In this document: positions 17,699-27,998 of the stretch, one piece after another
Numbering within the stretch: position 1 is the stretch's first letter
Layout: each line of letters opens with the position of its first letter
Origin: Anomaloglossus baeobatrachus
Taxonomy: Eukaryota > Chordata > Amphibia > Anura > Aromobatidae
Length of the DNA stretch: 64,000 nucleotides
Direction of reading: 5' to 3'
NCBI RefSeq assembly: GCF_048569485.1
Contig: NC_134360.1
Coordinates: 206,631,953 to 206,695,952 of the forward strand
Made by a program: the position numbers and the translations under genes
The notes under the pieces: generated by a model
The model's input: only the letters and a program-made list of their open reading frames with translations
What the model was told of the DNA's origin: nothing
The model's database searches: none

Positions 17699-17831
17699 AT
17701 CAGAGCTGTGTTTCTAGCTCTCCTAGCCTTTCACCACCTGTTGGTGGGCAGGCACATTCGAGTTCAGTCGGACAACGCGACAGCGGTTGCCTACATCAAT
17801 CACCAGGGCGGGACTCGCAGCCGTCTGGTGA

Positions 17832-18383
17832 TTGTTGGAGGTTCAACGAATCCTCCAGTGGACGGAGGACTCCAAGTCCACCATATCTGCAGTCCACATC
17901 CCAGGCGTGGAAAACTGGGAGGCCGATTATCTCAGCCGTCAAACCGTGGACAGCGGCGAGTGGGCCCTGCATCCGTCAGTGTTCAGATCAATCTGCCGCA
18001 AGTGGGGCACTCCGGAAGTGGATCTAATGGCATCCCGGCACAACAACAAGGTTCCGGTTTACGTGGCTCGCTCCCACGATCCTCAAGCCTTCGCAGCGGA
18101 CGCACTGGTTCAAGATTGGTCTCAGTTCCGTCTGGCCTATGTGTTCCCCCCTCTAGCTCTCTTGCCCAGGGTTCTGCGCAAGATCAGAATGGAGGGCCGT
18201 CGAGTCATAATCATTGCTCCGGACTGGCCCAGGCGAGCTTGGTACCCAGACCTGCTCCGTCTGTCCGTAGGGGTGCCGTGGCATCTCCCGGACCGCCCAG
18301 ACCTTCTCTCTCAAGGTCCGTTCTTCCGCCAGAATTCTGCGGCTCTCAGATTGACGGCATGGCTCTTGAGTCCTGGATCCTGA
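17832..18383 (+). CDS. DIRS-2 RNase H end and methyltransferase-like region
   Basis: Covers the C-terminal RNase H motif NWEADYLSRQ and the DIRS methyltransferase-like block (EVDLMASRHNNKVPVYVARS, YVFPPLALLPRVLRKIR, PDWPRRAWYPDL). It overlaps the beginning of the recombinase region in another frame. Confidence 0.78.
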   Translation: MLEVQRILQWTEDSKSTISAVHIPGVENWEADYLSRQTVDSGEWALHPSVFRSICRKWGTPEVDLMASRHNNKVPVYVARSHDPQAFAADALVQDWSQFRLAYVFPPLALLPRVLRKIRMEGRRVIIIAPDWPRRAWYPDLLRLSVGVPWHLPDRPDLLSQGPFFRQNSAALRLTAWLLSPGS

Positions 18384-18659
18384 CGGCTTCAGGCATTCCC
18401 TCTGAGGTCATCTCCACTATGACTCAAGCTCGGAAGTCTTCCTCGGCCAAGATTTACCACAGGACTTCGAGGATTTTCCTGTCCTGGTGTCGCTCTTCCG
18501 ACCATGCTCCTTGGCCGTTCTCCTTGCCGACCATCCTGTCTTTTCTACAGTCCGGTCTACAGCTAGGACTGTCCCTCAATTCCCTCAAGGGACAGGTGTC
18601 GGCTCTGTCGGTATTGTTCCAGCGGCGTATCGCCCGACTGGCTCAGGTGCAAAACCTTC

Positions 18660-19403
18660 ATGCAGGGCGCATCTCACATCATTCCTCCTTACCGGCGGCC
18701 CTTGGATCCCTGGGACCTTAATCTGGTCCTCACGGCCTTACAGAAACCCCCCTTTGAGCCTCTCAGGGAGGTTCCTTTGTTTAGACTTTCACAGAAAGTT
18801 GTTTTTCTAGTAGCCATAACTTCTCTCAGGAGAGTTTCTGATTTGGCTGCACTCTCTTCGGAATCCCCCTTTTTGGTGTTTCACCAAGACAAGGTGGTTC
18901 TTCGTCCGACTCCGGACTTTCTCCCTAAGGTGGTGTCTTCTTTCCACCTTAACCAGGACATTTCATTGCCTTCTCTTTGTCCGGCCCCTGTGCATCGCTT
19001 TGAGAAGGCGTTGCATTCCTTAGATTTGGTGCGGGCGCTCCGAATCTATGTGTCACGCACCGCCGTTTTTAGGTGGTGCACCTCACTTTTTGTGCTAACC
19101 ACTGGTCAGCGCAAGGGTCTCGCTGCTTCTAAACCGACCCTAGCTCGTTGGATCAGGTCGGCTATCACCGATGCCTACCAGTGTTCTCAGGTGCCTCCTC
19201 CGCCAGGGATTAAGGCGCACTCGACCAGAGCTGTCGGTGCCTCCTGGGCTTTCAGGCACCAGGCTACGGCTCAGCAGGTTTGTCAGGCTGCCACGTGGTC
19301 CAGTCTGCACACTTTTTCGAAGCACTACCAAGTGCATGCTCATGCTTCGGCAGATGCGAGCTTGGGCAGACGCATTCTTCAGGCGGCTGTCGCCCATTTG
19401 TGA
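18660..19403 (+). CDS. DIRS-2 tyrosine recombinase, catalytic part
   Basis: Carries the Arg of TSLRRVSDLAAL, the HxxR of HSTRAVGASWAFRH and the Tyr of FSKHYQVHAH. Very similar to the recombinases of DIRS-1 and DIRS-3, with family-B-specific substitutions. Confidence 0.87.
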   Translation: MQGASHIIPPYRRPLDPWDLNLVLTALQKPPFEPLREVPLFRLSQKVVFLVAITSLRRVSDLAALSSESPFLVFHQDKVVLRPTPDFLPKVVSSFHLNQDISLPSLCPAPVHRFEKALHSLDLVRALRIYVSRTAVFRWCTSLFVLTTGQRKGLAASKPTLARWIRSAITDAYQCSQVPPPPGIKAHSTRAVGASWAFRHQATAQQVCQAATWSSLHTFSKHYQVHAHASADASLGRRILQAAVAHL

Positions 19404-19463
19404 AGTTAGGTTTTGCCTACTTCTCAGTTTGGTTTATTTCCCACCCATGGACTGCTTTGGAAC

Positions 19464-19565
19464 GTCCCATGGTTTGGGTCTCCCATAAGGAACGATGAAG
19501 AAAAAGAGAATTTTGTTTACTTACCGTAAATTCTTTTTCTTACAGTTCCGACATGGGAGACCCAG
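19464..19565. repeat. DIRS-2 internal complementary region
   Basis: Joins the complement of the left end (tctcccataaggaacgatga) to the complement of the right end (tttacttaccgtaaattctt). This is the expected DIRS circle-junction template and confirms both element ends. Confidence 0.88.
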
Positions 19566-20111
19566 CACCCTCCCTGTTGCCTGTTGGCAGTTTTTTGTTC
19601 CGTGTGTTTCACCGGCTGTTGTTAGTAGACAGAGTTCCGGTCTTTCCGAGTTTTACTCTATCTCTACTTATGGGTGGATGTCCTCCTTCAGCTTTTGCAC
19701 TGAACTGGTTAGATTGTCATCCAGGGGGTGTATATAGCCCGGAGGGAGGAGCTACACGTTTGAGTGTAGTACTTTGTGTGTCCTCCGGAGGCAGAAGCTA
19801 TACACCCCATGGTTTGGGTCTCCCATGTCGGAACTATAAGAAAAAGAATTTACGGTAAGTAAACAAAATTCTCTTTTTTCTTCTTTACAGTTTTTCCGGC
19901 AGCAGACTATTGTGAACGATCAGCTGAGCGCTCTCACATACCGGCGGCCGGTCGCTCAGCTGAGCGCTCTCACATGCCGGCGGCCGGGCACTCAGCTGAG
20001 CGCTCTCACATGCTGGCGGCCGGGCGCTCAGCAGATCGTTCGGCCGCCGGGAATGTGTGCGGGGGGGGCGGAGTGAGGAGTGGGTGAAGACGAGCGGGCC
20101 ATGGCGCTGAG

Positions 20112-20114
<3 letters not shown>

Positions 20115-20186
<72 letters not shown>
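20115..20186. repeat. (GT)36 microsatellite
   Basis: 72 bp of uninterrupted GT. The long HTHT- and CVCV-type open frames over it are artefacts. Confidence 0.98.
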
Positions 20187-20189
<3 letters not shown>

Positions 20190-20987
20190 TACATGCGGAA
20201 TGGAGTGCAGGAGGGGCGGAGCCAAGCGAGGAAGTGTCGGGCTCCCTGCACATGTTGCGTGGGTAAATATCGGCAAAGCACTTTGCTTGGTTACCCGATT
20301 ATTTACCTTTGTTAAGGGTGCAGGGAGCCAAAGAGAGCATGCGCAGTGAAATCCTACGGATTGCGCTGCTCAAAAAAAACGTTACATGCTGTGTTCCTCC
20401 CGCCCGGCGCAGCGTCAAAATAACGATGCTACGTCGTCCAGCGGATGCAACGCTGACACTAGCGTTACAGTGCGTCGTCCATACAAGTCTATGGAGAATA
20501 GCGCAGTGCTTTAACTGACTGCGCTATTCTCCATAGTGACGGACTCCGCTGAACGCAAGTGTGAAAGTACCCTCACTGAATAAACATTGGAAAAATGCTG
20601 CAAAGAACTGACATGCTCATATTTTGAAACCTGCAGCAAAAACGCAGGTGTTTACCAAAACAGTTAAGAAAAAAATCTGCACGTGTGTGTGTGAGATTTC
20701 AGAAACCTCAGACTTTGCTGGGACTGTAAAAAGCAGCTTTTTATTAGCATGGATTTGCATAAAAGCAAGGCAAATTTGCAGCTAAGAAACGCACCAAAAA
20801 GGCAATGTGTGAACATGTCCTACTCAGTTAACTGTGGGGACCGCGGTGTCAAGTAGCATGACGTCGGCTGCGACCATCTACAGAGCAGAATGGAAAGAAA
20901 AAGCTGCACTGTCAACAAGAGGTCAAAGGTAGCCGGAAAACCGCCGCCAGAGCCAGGAGACATCATTGCAGAGCAAGCAGGTAGTTA

Positions 20988-21185
20988 GGCCGGAGTCACA
21001 CTTGTGCGTATCTCGCGCAAGTCTCTCATCGCATCATCCGACACGGCAGCACACTCTCCTGACAGGAGCGGGTCGGCTGCATGTATTTCTGTGCAGCTGA
21101 GATGCTCCTGTCCGGAGAGTGTGCAGCCATGTCGGATGATGCGATGAGAGACTTGCGCGAGATACATGCAAGTGTGACTCCGGCC
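20988..21185. mobile_element. TTA-flanked palindromic MITE (Harbinger-type)
   Basis: A near-perfect palindrome from ggccggagtcacacttg to caagtgtgactccggcc, flanked by TTA on both sides (20,985-20,987 and 21,186-21,188). A 3-bp TTA duplication is the PIF/Harbinger signature. 198 bp, non-coding. Confidence 0.75.
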
Positions 21186-21188
21186 TTA

Positions 21189-22390
21189 GCGACTCCCTGC
21201 TGGTAAGAATCAAAAGTGCCAGATAACCCCCCCCCCAGCTCTATGGAATTTAGGTCACTTTATTTTAAATTTATCAGCACAAAAAGCTTTTGGATCCATT
21301 TAGATTAAAAAAATACAGAAGAAAATAAGTTTAAAAATGAATTTTGATATGTTGATGGTAAAGCCAAACAACATGCGGTAGTATTGGTGACACATATTGG
21401 TGACACATCTGTTCCATATTGCATAGATATTTGGAAATGTAATTGGTAGAGTGCACTTGTAGTGTAAGCAAGGGGTGCAAGGTTTATACTAAACTGGGAC
21501 AGTTATCAATATGAGAAGGGCACCAGCCATTGGGATCTCCTGGTCTACAAATTGGAAATGTGTATACTAAACTGTTGTGAGAAAGTTATCAATCAGTATA
21601 TCGCCAAAATCTATAACATTATACAGGTAATTTAATGTCTGAAAGAATAAACTTTTGCTAATTTTTTTTTTTTATATTTTGTTCTTTTAATTGCAAGTAG
21701 ATCGGTGGGGGTCCGGGTCCTGGGATCATTACCATTCGCTCAAGATCATCCGTGCCTCAGCGCACACACCAAATTGAGGACACTGCTTTACTGCATCCGT
21801 CCGCACTCCGATCTGACAGCTGGAGGGGAGGGGTGCTTTCTTGTCGTCTTGCGTTTAGGAGCGGTCAGTGGGGGATCTGAGGATTTGGGCTTCCATGATC
21901 TACTTGCATTTAAGACCACAACAGCATAGGTATAAAAAAAATGGCAAACATTTAGCTGTTATTTATTGTAAATCATGGTTTACTGAACTAAGCTTGAGGT
22001 AGTTTGCCTCCTGTTTTTTCGAGGTTTTTTTTCCATTTACAAAGGAAAAAATTAGCAAAAGTGATTAAACTGTGTGTCCAGGAGCTGGCTTTGTTGCCCT
22101 GACTTGATATATTCCAGGGCTGATGCTCTAGTAGTCCCCCGACGTTATTTATTTTCCTGGATCAATGAGGTGACAATGTCTGCAGTAAACACATGCTGGC
22201 AACTATTTGCCATTCTTGGAAGCATCCCACCTGAGGCCAGTGATCCAAGGTCAGTATGTCACATCATTTCTCCTGGAAGGTAAACTGAGACCAGCGAGAA
22301 CAACTAGAGCATCACTGCCGGAGGGGCCGAGAATATTACAGGTGAGCAATCACTAAACATGTCCTGCAGCTGGCATAATTTCTTGAACCC
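21189..22390. other. Intergenic, mostly unrecognised
   Basis: AT-rich to about 21,700, followed by a short GC-richer piece that resembles part of a T2-type repeat (cggtgggggtccgggtcctg). No exon with supporting splice sites and no termini could be identified. Confidence 0.4.
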
Positions 22391-22393
22391 TTA

Positions 22394-22834
22394 GGCCATG
22401 TGCCCATGGGACTCTGTACCCACGGATTTTGCCGCGGAAAACCTGCGGATTTTTCTGTTTTTTTTCCAGATAAATCCGCAGGTTCTAGCATGTACAGGCA
22501 CTCCCCATGTTACCCTATGGGACATGGGGAGTGTATGTGTCCACGCTGCGGAAAGTGCGGCTGCGGAATCTCCTGCGGAGATCCCTCAGCCGCACCTAAC
22601 TGCATGTCAATTATTCATGCGGATTTACTTGCGGAGATCCCAGCCCTCCGCTATGGAGATAGAGGCCGGGATGTCCGCAGGTAAATCGCATGAATCTCCC
22701 CATGTTTCCCGCAGCTATTCCGCTGGAAACTCGCAGCTAAAAATAGCTGCGGCTGCCGGCGAGCAGCTGCGGGAAACATGCGGCTGTACCTGCGAATATA
22801 TCCGCAGGTACGAGCGTCCCGTGGGCACATAGCC
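22394..22834. mobile_element. TTA-flanked foldback MITE
   Basis: Begins ggccatgtgcccatgggac and ends gtcccgtgggcacatagcc, with TTA at 22,391-22,393 and 22,835-22,837. Long inner arms (ctgcggatttttctg-type and tatccgcaggtacg-type) make it largely palindromic. Its right TTA is also the left TTA of the next element. Confidence 0.75.
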
Positions 22835-22837
22835 TTA

Positions 22838-23813
22838 GGGTACGTGCCCACGATCAGGGTTCACAGCTGCGTTGTACAATACAAGAGTATTATAAATTTG
22901 AACAGAATACACATCTGTCATTTTTTATCTAAATCTCAAAAAGACCACTCCATAATAGCATAAGAACCAGAGAGGACAGGAGTTTTTGCAAGGCAGAATA
23001 AAGAATTTTATTGATACAAAATTCACAAGTAAACACATATGAAAAAACACATAAAGGTTAAAATAGTGCTATAGGGGGGAAGACACCCAGAGACATGTGG
23101 GACAGAGAAGCATGCTCATATAAATATCAGAAACATGGGTATATACATCAGGCTTAAATAAGTGACTGAGTCAACCCGCCCTGAGGAAACTGAGATGTGC
23201 GACGCGAAACACGCGTTGGGTGGGTTTTTTTGACTTGTGGGACGTTTTAGCGACGCTCTTGTAACAATGGGTAAGCAATTGAAGTAAGGCTTATTATATG
23301 ATTGCACTTTATAACTTATTTAAGCCTGATGTATATACCCATGTTTCTGATATTTATATGAGAGTGCTTCTCTGTCCCACACGTCTCTGGGTGTCTCCCC
23401 CCTATAGCACTATTTTAACCTTTTACGTGTTTTTTCATATGTGTTTACTTGTGATTTTTGTATCAATAAAATTCTTTATTCTGCCTTGCAAAAACTCCTG
23501 TCCTCTCTGGTTCTTATGTTGTACAATACAAGCACAGTTGATAGAATTTCTAGACATCCCGTGGCTACTGTGCATGTACTGCTCGCAGCATAAACAGACC
23601 CGAGGTGCGGCTTTCCGAGCCACAGCCTGTCAATTCTTTGCTGCGGAGTTGCAAGTGTTCTCCATAGGGAGAACACCGCGACAGACCGCAGCGCCCCGAA
23701 CCCTAATCGCGGGTACGAGCAGCTGCGGTCTCCTGAGGAGGTTTCTCACAGTCCCGCAGGTCAGGACTCGCCGTGTCCGGGACTCATTGGGTCCTGATCG
23801 TGTGCACATACTC
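22838..23813. mobile_element. TTA-flanked MITE interrupted by a foldback insertion
   Basis: Starts gggtacgtgcccacgatcag and ends ctgatcgtgtgcacatactc, with TTA at 22,835-22,837 and 23,814-23,816. It is split by a 632-bp insertion plus its target duplication (22,886-23,532). A related, uninterrupted copy is at about 29,375-29,700. Confidence 0.7.
22886..23517. mobile_element. Penelope-like foldback insertion
   Basis: Flanked by an exact 15-bp duplication, gttgtacaatacaag, at 22,871-22,885 and 23,518-23,532. Two inverted arms of about 200 bp (from about 22,959 and ending at 23,518, sharing cataagaaccagagaggaca) surround a central segment with ctgaggaaactgagatgtgc and gacgcgaaacacgcg. That central motif is typical of Penelope-like element termini and resembles a hammerhead core (CTGANGA then GAAAC). 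I infer a Penelope-type origin from the motif, the long target duplication and the inverted layout. No coding region remains. Confidence 0.5.
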
Positions 23814-23816
23814 TTA

Positions 23817-24432
23817 GACAACCCCTGTAATATTTCACAGGCAGAGTTGTCTGGCATGTTGGCAACAAATTATTTAACCGAATCAACATCACTAGATTTT
23901 ATAGAGTAGGGGAAAGATATCTCGCTGATCACTGGGCGTCCAATCTCTGGCCCTCATCGATTCCAGTACTGGGGCTATGGAACTGAGGAACCCTGGTTCC
24001 AGGTGCACGTTTAATCTCTTGGGAGGAAAAGTGTGTCTTATAATCCAAAAAATACCGTAATACAGGACATATTCCTAATTCAACCCATCTCCATTCAGAT
24101 ACGGTCACATCTTTCTGCCATTAGAAGTGTTACTAGTTTTTAATTCCTTGCCATGCTGGTGCTCTCTGCTGTGTGTATAGCGGGTTCTTTTCACCCCGAG
24201 CTATTGCACGGCCGATGCAGCTGGTCCTCATGAAGCTCGCCTACAGATCTCATAGCCTCCGCCGTGGCCTCACCACGCCTGCAGATCTCACAGCCTCCGC
24301 CGTGGCCTCACCAGCCGCAGCCAGTGATATCTCGCAGCGCGTTTTATATTTATTGCTTTTCATATTGCATTACCTTTCTCCAGATGAATTGTTTAGTCGC
24401 TGTATAATTCACAAGAGTGCAAAAAAAATAAT
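23817..24432. other. Intergenic, repeat remnants
   Basis: Contains a transposon-end-like stretch, gtgtcttataatccaaaaaa, at about 24,031 and a tandem duplication of a 40-bp GC-rich unit (tcatagcctccgccgtggcc) at about 24,247-24,320. No gene seen. Confidence 0.4.
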
Positions 24433-24762
24433 TTTCTTTGTCGCTCCATTGGGAGACCCAGACAATTGGGTGTATAGCTTCTGCCTCCGGAGGCCACACA
24501 AAGTATTACACTTAAAAAAGTGTAACCCCTCCCCTCTGCCTATACACCCTCCCGTGGATCACGGGCTCCTCAGTTTTATGCTTTGTGTGGAAGGAGGCCA
24601 ATTCTCTATCGCAGGGAAAATCCTTCCTACCCCCAACCTGGGCTGTGGTCACCACGGACGCGAGCCTGTCAGGGTGGGTAGCGGTTTTTTTCCACCACAG
24701 GGCTCAGGGAACCTGGACTCTGATAGTCTTCCCTTCAGATCAATGTTCTGGAGATAAGGGCA

Positions 24763-25437
24763 GTGTATCTAGCCCTATTGGCTTTCCATCGGTGGCTGGA
24801 GGGCAGGCAGATCCGTATCCAGTCGGACAACGCCACTGCCGTCGCATACATCAACCACCAAGGCGGCACTCGCAGTCGTCAAGCCTTCCAGGAAGTCCGG
24901 CGGATTCTGCAGTGGGTGGAAGCCACAGCCTCCACCATCTCCGCAGTTCACATCCCGGGCGTAGAAAACTGGGAAGCAGATTTTCTCAGTCGTCAGGGCA
25001 TGGATGCGGGGGAATGGTCTCTACACCCAGAAGTGTTTCGAGAGATCTGTCGCCGCTGGGGAACGCCTGACGTCGATCTCATGGCGTCACGGCACAACAA
25101 CAAGGTCCCGGCATTCATGGCTCGGTCTCAGGATCACAGAGCTCTGGCGGCGGACGCGTTAGTTCAGGATTGGTCGCAGTTTCGACTGCCTTATGTGTTT
25201 CCTCCTCTGGCGATGCTGCCCAGAGTGTTACGCAAGATCAGGTCCGACTGCCGTCGCGCCATTCTCGTCGCTCCAGACTGGCCGAGGCGGTCGTGGTACC
25301 CGGATCTGTGGCATCTCACGGTGGGTCAACCGTGGGGGCTTCCAGACCGCCCAGACTTGCTGTCACAAGGCCCGTTTTTCCATCTGAATTCTGTGGCCCT
25401 CAACCTGACTGTGTGGCCATTGAGTCCTGGCTCCTAG
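24763..25437 (+). CDS. DIRS-3 RNase H and methyltransferase-like region
   Basis: Encodes LALLAFHRWLEGRQIRIQSD, NATAVAYINHQGGTRSRQAF and NWEADFLSRQ of RNase H, then DVDLMASRHNNKVPAFMARS and PDWPRRSWYPDLWHLTVGQP. Same order as in DIRS-1. Confidence 0.82.
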   Translation: MYLALLAFHRWLEGRQIRIQSDNATAVAYINHQGGTRSRQAFQEVRRILQWVEATASTISAVHIPGVENWEADFLSRQGMDAGEWSLHPEVFREICRRWGTPDVDLMASRHNNKVPAFMARSQDHRALAADALVQDWSQFRLPYVFPPLAMLPRVLRKIRSDCRRAILVAPDWPRRSWYPDLWHLTVGQPWGLPDRPDLLSQGPFFHLNSVALNLTVWPLSPGS

Positions 25438-26453
25438 CGTCTTCAGGGTTATCTCAAGATGTCATTGCCACCATGAGACAGGCCAGGAAACCAACGTCCG
25501 CCAAGATCTATTACAGGTCTTGGCAAATCTTATCCTGGTGCTCTGATAACGGTTTTCCTCCATGGCCGTTTACCTTACCCACTTTTCTTTCATTCCTTCA
25601 ATCCGGAATGGACAAGGGTTTGTCACTCGGCTCTCTCAAGGGCCAAGTATCGGCGCTCTCCGTATTTTTTCAAAAGCGCCTAGCCAGGCTTCCGCAGGTC
25701 CGCACGTTCCTGCAGGGAGTTTGCCACATAGTCCCACCTTACAAGCGTCCGCTGGAACCCTGGGACCTTAACAGGGTGCTAACGGCTCTTCAGAAACCAC
25801 CTTTCGAGCCGCTGCGGGATGTCTCTTTATCACGTCTTTCGCAGAAGGTGGCCTTTCTAGTGGCAGTTACATCACTCCGGAGAGTGTCTGAGCTTGCAGC
25901 GCTGTCATGCAAAGCCCCCTTCCTGGTGTTTCACCAGGATAAGGTGGTTCTGCGTCCGGTCCCGGATTTTCTCCCTAAGGTGGTATCTCCTTTTCATCTC
26001 AATCAAGATATCTCCTTGCCTTCATTTTGCCCTAATCCAATTCACCAATGTGAAAAGGATTTGCACTCTTTGGATCTGGTGAGAGCACTCCGACTCTACG
26101 TGTCTCGCACGGCGCCCCTGCGTCGTTCAGATGCGCTCTTTGTCCTTGTCGCTGGCCAGCGTAAGGGTTCGCAGGCTTCCAAGTCAACCTTGGCTCGGTG
26201 GATCAAGGAACCGATTCTCAAAGCCTACCGTTCTTCTGGGCTTCCGCTTCCTTCAGGGCTGAAAGCCCATTCTACCAGAGCCGTGGGTGCGTCCTGGGCA
26301 TTGCGGCACCGGGCTACGGCTCAGCAGGTGTGTCAGGCAGCTACGTGGTCTAGTCTGCACACTTTCACGAAACACTATCAAGTGCATACCTATGCTTCGG
26401 CAGACGCCAGTCTAGGTAGGCGAGTCCTTCAGGCGGCGGTTGCCCACCTGTAA
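25435..26453 (+). CDS. DIRS-3 tyrosine recombinase
   Basis: The most complete recombinase in the window. The helical N-terminal part (LPTFLSFLQSGMDKGLSLGS then LKGQVSALSVFFQKRLARL) leads directly into the catalytic part, with TSLRRVSELAAL, HSTRAVGASWALRH and FTKHYQVHTY holding the Arg, His-x-x-Arg and Tyr residues. The frame opens upstream at 25,170, overlapping the RNase H region in another frame, a layout known for DIRS elements. The true start is not determinable. Confidence 0.82.
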
Positions 26454-26520
26454 GAGGGGGCCGTTTCGGCTCTTTTTATTGAGGTATTCTTTTACCCACC
26501 CAGGGACTGCTCTTGGACGT

Positions 26521-26620
26521 CCCAATTGTCTGGGTCTCCCAATGGAGCGACAAAGAAGAAGGGAATTTTGTTTACTTACCGTAAATTCCTTTTCTTCTAG
26601 CTCCTATTCGGAGACCCAGC
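26521..26620. repeat. DIRS-3 internal complementary region
   Basis: Complement of the left end (ctcccaatggagcgacaaag) joined to complement of the right end (tttacttaccgtaaattcct), as in DIRS-1. Confidence 0.87.
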
Positions 26621-26956
26621 ACCCGCCCCTGTTCCCTTCGGGCTGGTTGTTCTTTTGTGTACACATGTTGTTCATGTTGAATTGTTCTTTTGGTTCATGG
26701 TTTTCAGTTCTCCGAACATCCTTCGGATTGAATTTACCTTAGACCAATTTATAAGTTTTCTCCTTCCTGCTTTTGCACCAAAACTGAGGAGCCCGTGATC
26801 CACGGGAGGGTGTATTGGCAGAGGGGAGGGGTTACACTTTTTTAAGTGTAATACTTTGTGTGGCCTCCGGAGGCAGAAGCTATACACCCAATTGTCTGGG
26901 TCTCCCAATAGGAGCTAGAAGAAAAGGAATTTACCGTAAGTAAACAAAATTCCTTT

Positions 26957-27352
26957 CATTTGTTGTAAAACTGTAGAGAGAAAAAAGTGTTAAATTGTAT
27001 ATAAGTGGACTACTTACGTTTTTTTACTGATTAAGGTTATTGACGATGGAAAGTGCTTCCTATATAACCGTGTAAGTTATTTCTTTTATTTTAATTGTTA
27101 TAAGGAAACCGATTTCCCACCCACCCCAAAAAAAAAATTAAAAAAAGGCGACAACCCTGTCCCTGCCATACGTGATAGAACACGTTTTGCTGCAAAATTC
27201 CAAAAACATATCAATAAAATCTATCGGGATCTTTTTGTATCAATCAGAGAATAAGGCATCCACAGCATTGGCGGAAGGAGAGCCGGACACTAGCTCAATT
27301 AATTGTGCCAATGTGAGACTGCCCAGCCCAATAGTCAAAGTGTTAGGGGTAC
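26957..27352. other. Intergenic, no recognised feature
   Basis: AT-rich unique-looking sequence with no supported gene or repeat. Confidence 0.4.
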
Positions 27353-27355
27353 TTT

Positions 27356-27887
27356 ACACGTTGCGACATCGCTACCGATATATCGTCGGGGTCATGGTTG
27401 TTGTGACGCACATCCGGCGCCGGTAGCGACATCGCAACGTGTAAATCCTAGGAGCAACGATGAACGAGCGCATAACAATCAAATCGCTGATTTGTGTCAC
27501 GTTCATTTTGAGAATGTCGCACCAATAGGAGATACAATGTTGTTTGTCGTTCCTGCAGCACCACACATCGCTGTGTGTGAAGCCGTAGGAACGACAAACA
27601 TCTCCATACCTGCATCCAGCGGCAATGCGGAAGGAAGGAGGTGGGCGGGATGTTATGTCTAGCTCATCTCCACCCCTCCGCTTCTATTGGCCGGCCGCTT
27701 AGTGACGTCGCTGTGACGCCAAACGCACCTCCCCACTTGAAGGAGGGATTGTTCGGCGGTCACCGCAACGTCGCCGACAAGGTATGTGCGTGTGAAGCTG
27801 CTGTAGCGTATCACCAGATATCGCATGTGCTATCACGCTCGACATCGCTAGCCGATGCTAGCAATTTCGCAGCGTGTAAAGTACCCC
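27356..27887. mobile_element. TTA-flanked MITE, tttacacg family, copy 1
   Basis: Begins ggggtactttacacgttgcg and ends cgcagcgtgtaaagtacccc, with TTA on both sides (27,353-27,355 and 27,888-27,890). Inner parts are rich in short palindromes around gacatcgct. Relatives are at 28,804, 38,088 and 51,706. Confidence 0.75.
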
Positions 27888-27998
27888 TTAGTTGCTCAGT
27901 TTCCTGCGTAAATTTAATTCACACAACCGTATGGCTGTGGTCAGTCCTGACTCAACCCAATCTTGGGTCTCATAATCTAAAGACCAACCACAGTCATA

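Larger units (their letters stand above)
13991..19879 (+). mobile_element. DIRS-2: DIRS-type retrotransposon, family B
   Basis: A full-length-size DIRS element with the same layout as DIRS-1 but different terminal repeats. Parts: left inverted repeat (13,991-14,130), leader, Gag (15,169-16,485), reverse transcriptase (16,511-17,698), RNase H and methyltransferase-like region (to about 18,383), tyrosine recombinase (about 18,360-19,403), internal complementary region (19,464-19,565) and right inverted repeat (about 19,690-19,879). The inverted repeats are close to identical, so the copy is probably young. It is broken, with about three or four breaks. Confidence 0.9.
13837..20573. mobile_element. 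Middle MITE interrupted by DIRS-2
   Basis: Terminal inverted repeats gggctactttcacacttgcg (13,837) and cgcaagtgtgaaagtaccct (right end) define the element. Its own sequence is 13,837-13,990 and 19,880-20,573. Contents are GC-rich short repeats (three tandem cagctgagcgctctcacatg-type units at about 19,920-20,010), a GT microsatellite and a self-complementary stretch near 20,290. The TIR sequence resembles those of the TTA-flanked MITEs elsewhere in the window. Confidence 0.65.
13688..20822. mobile_element. Outer foldback MITE, host of a nested insertion
   Basis: The left end ggctatgttcacacagggct is mirrored at the right end by caatgtgtgaacatgtcc. The native halves are about 13,688-13,835 and 20,575-20,822. 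Between them sits another MITE (13,837-20,573) that itself holds DIRS-2, making this the oldest layer of a three-level nest. Confidence 0.6.
24433..26956 (+). mobile_element. DIRS-3: short, incomplete family A copy
   Basis: Has both inverted terminal repeats (24,433-24,580 and about 26,780-26,956), an RNase H plus methyltransferase-like region, the tyrosine recombinase and the internal complementary region, but no recognisable Gag or reverse transcriptase. The terminal repeats are nearly identical to each other, including a family-A variant not shared with DIRS-1 (ccgtggatcacgggctcctc), so the copy is young in spite of being incomplete. Its recombinase region carries few or no breaks. Confidence 0.88.

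Noticed and set aside
22074-22340. Possible host exon between 22,074 and 22,340
   Set aside because: Looks unique and has a gtgagc-type donor candidate near 22,341, but no acceptor with a matching frame and no recognisable protein.
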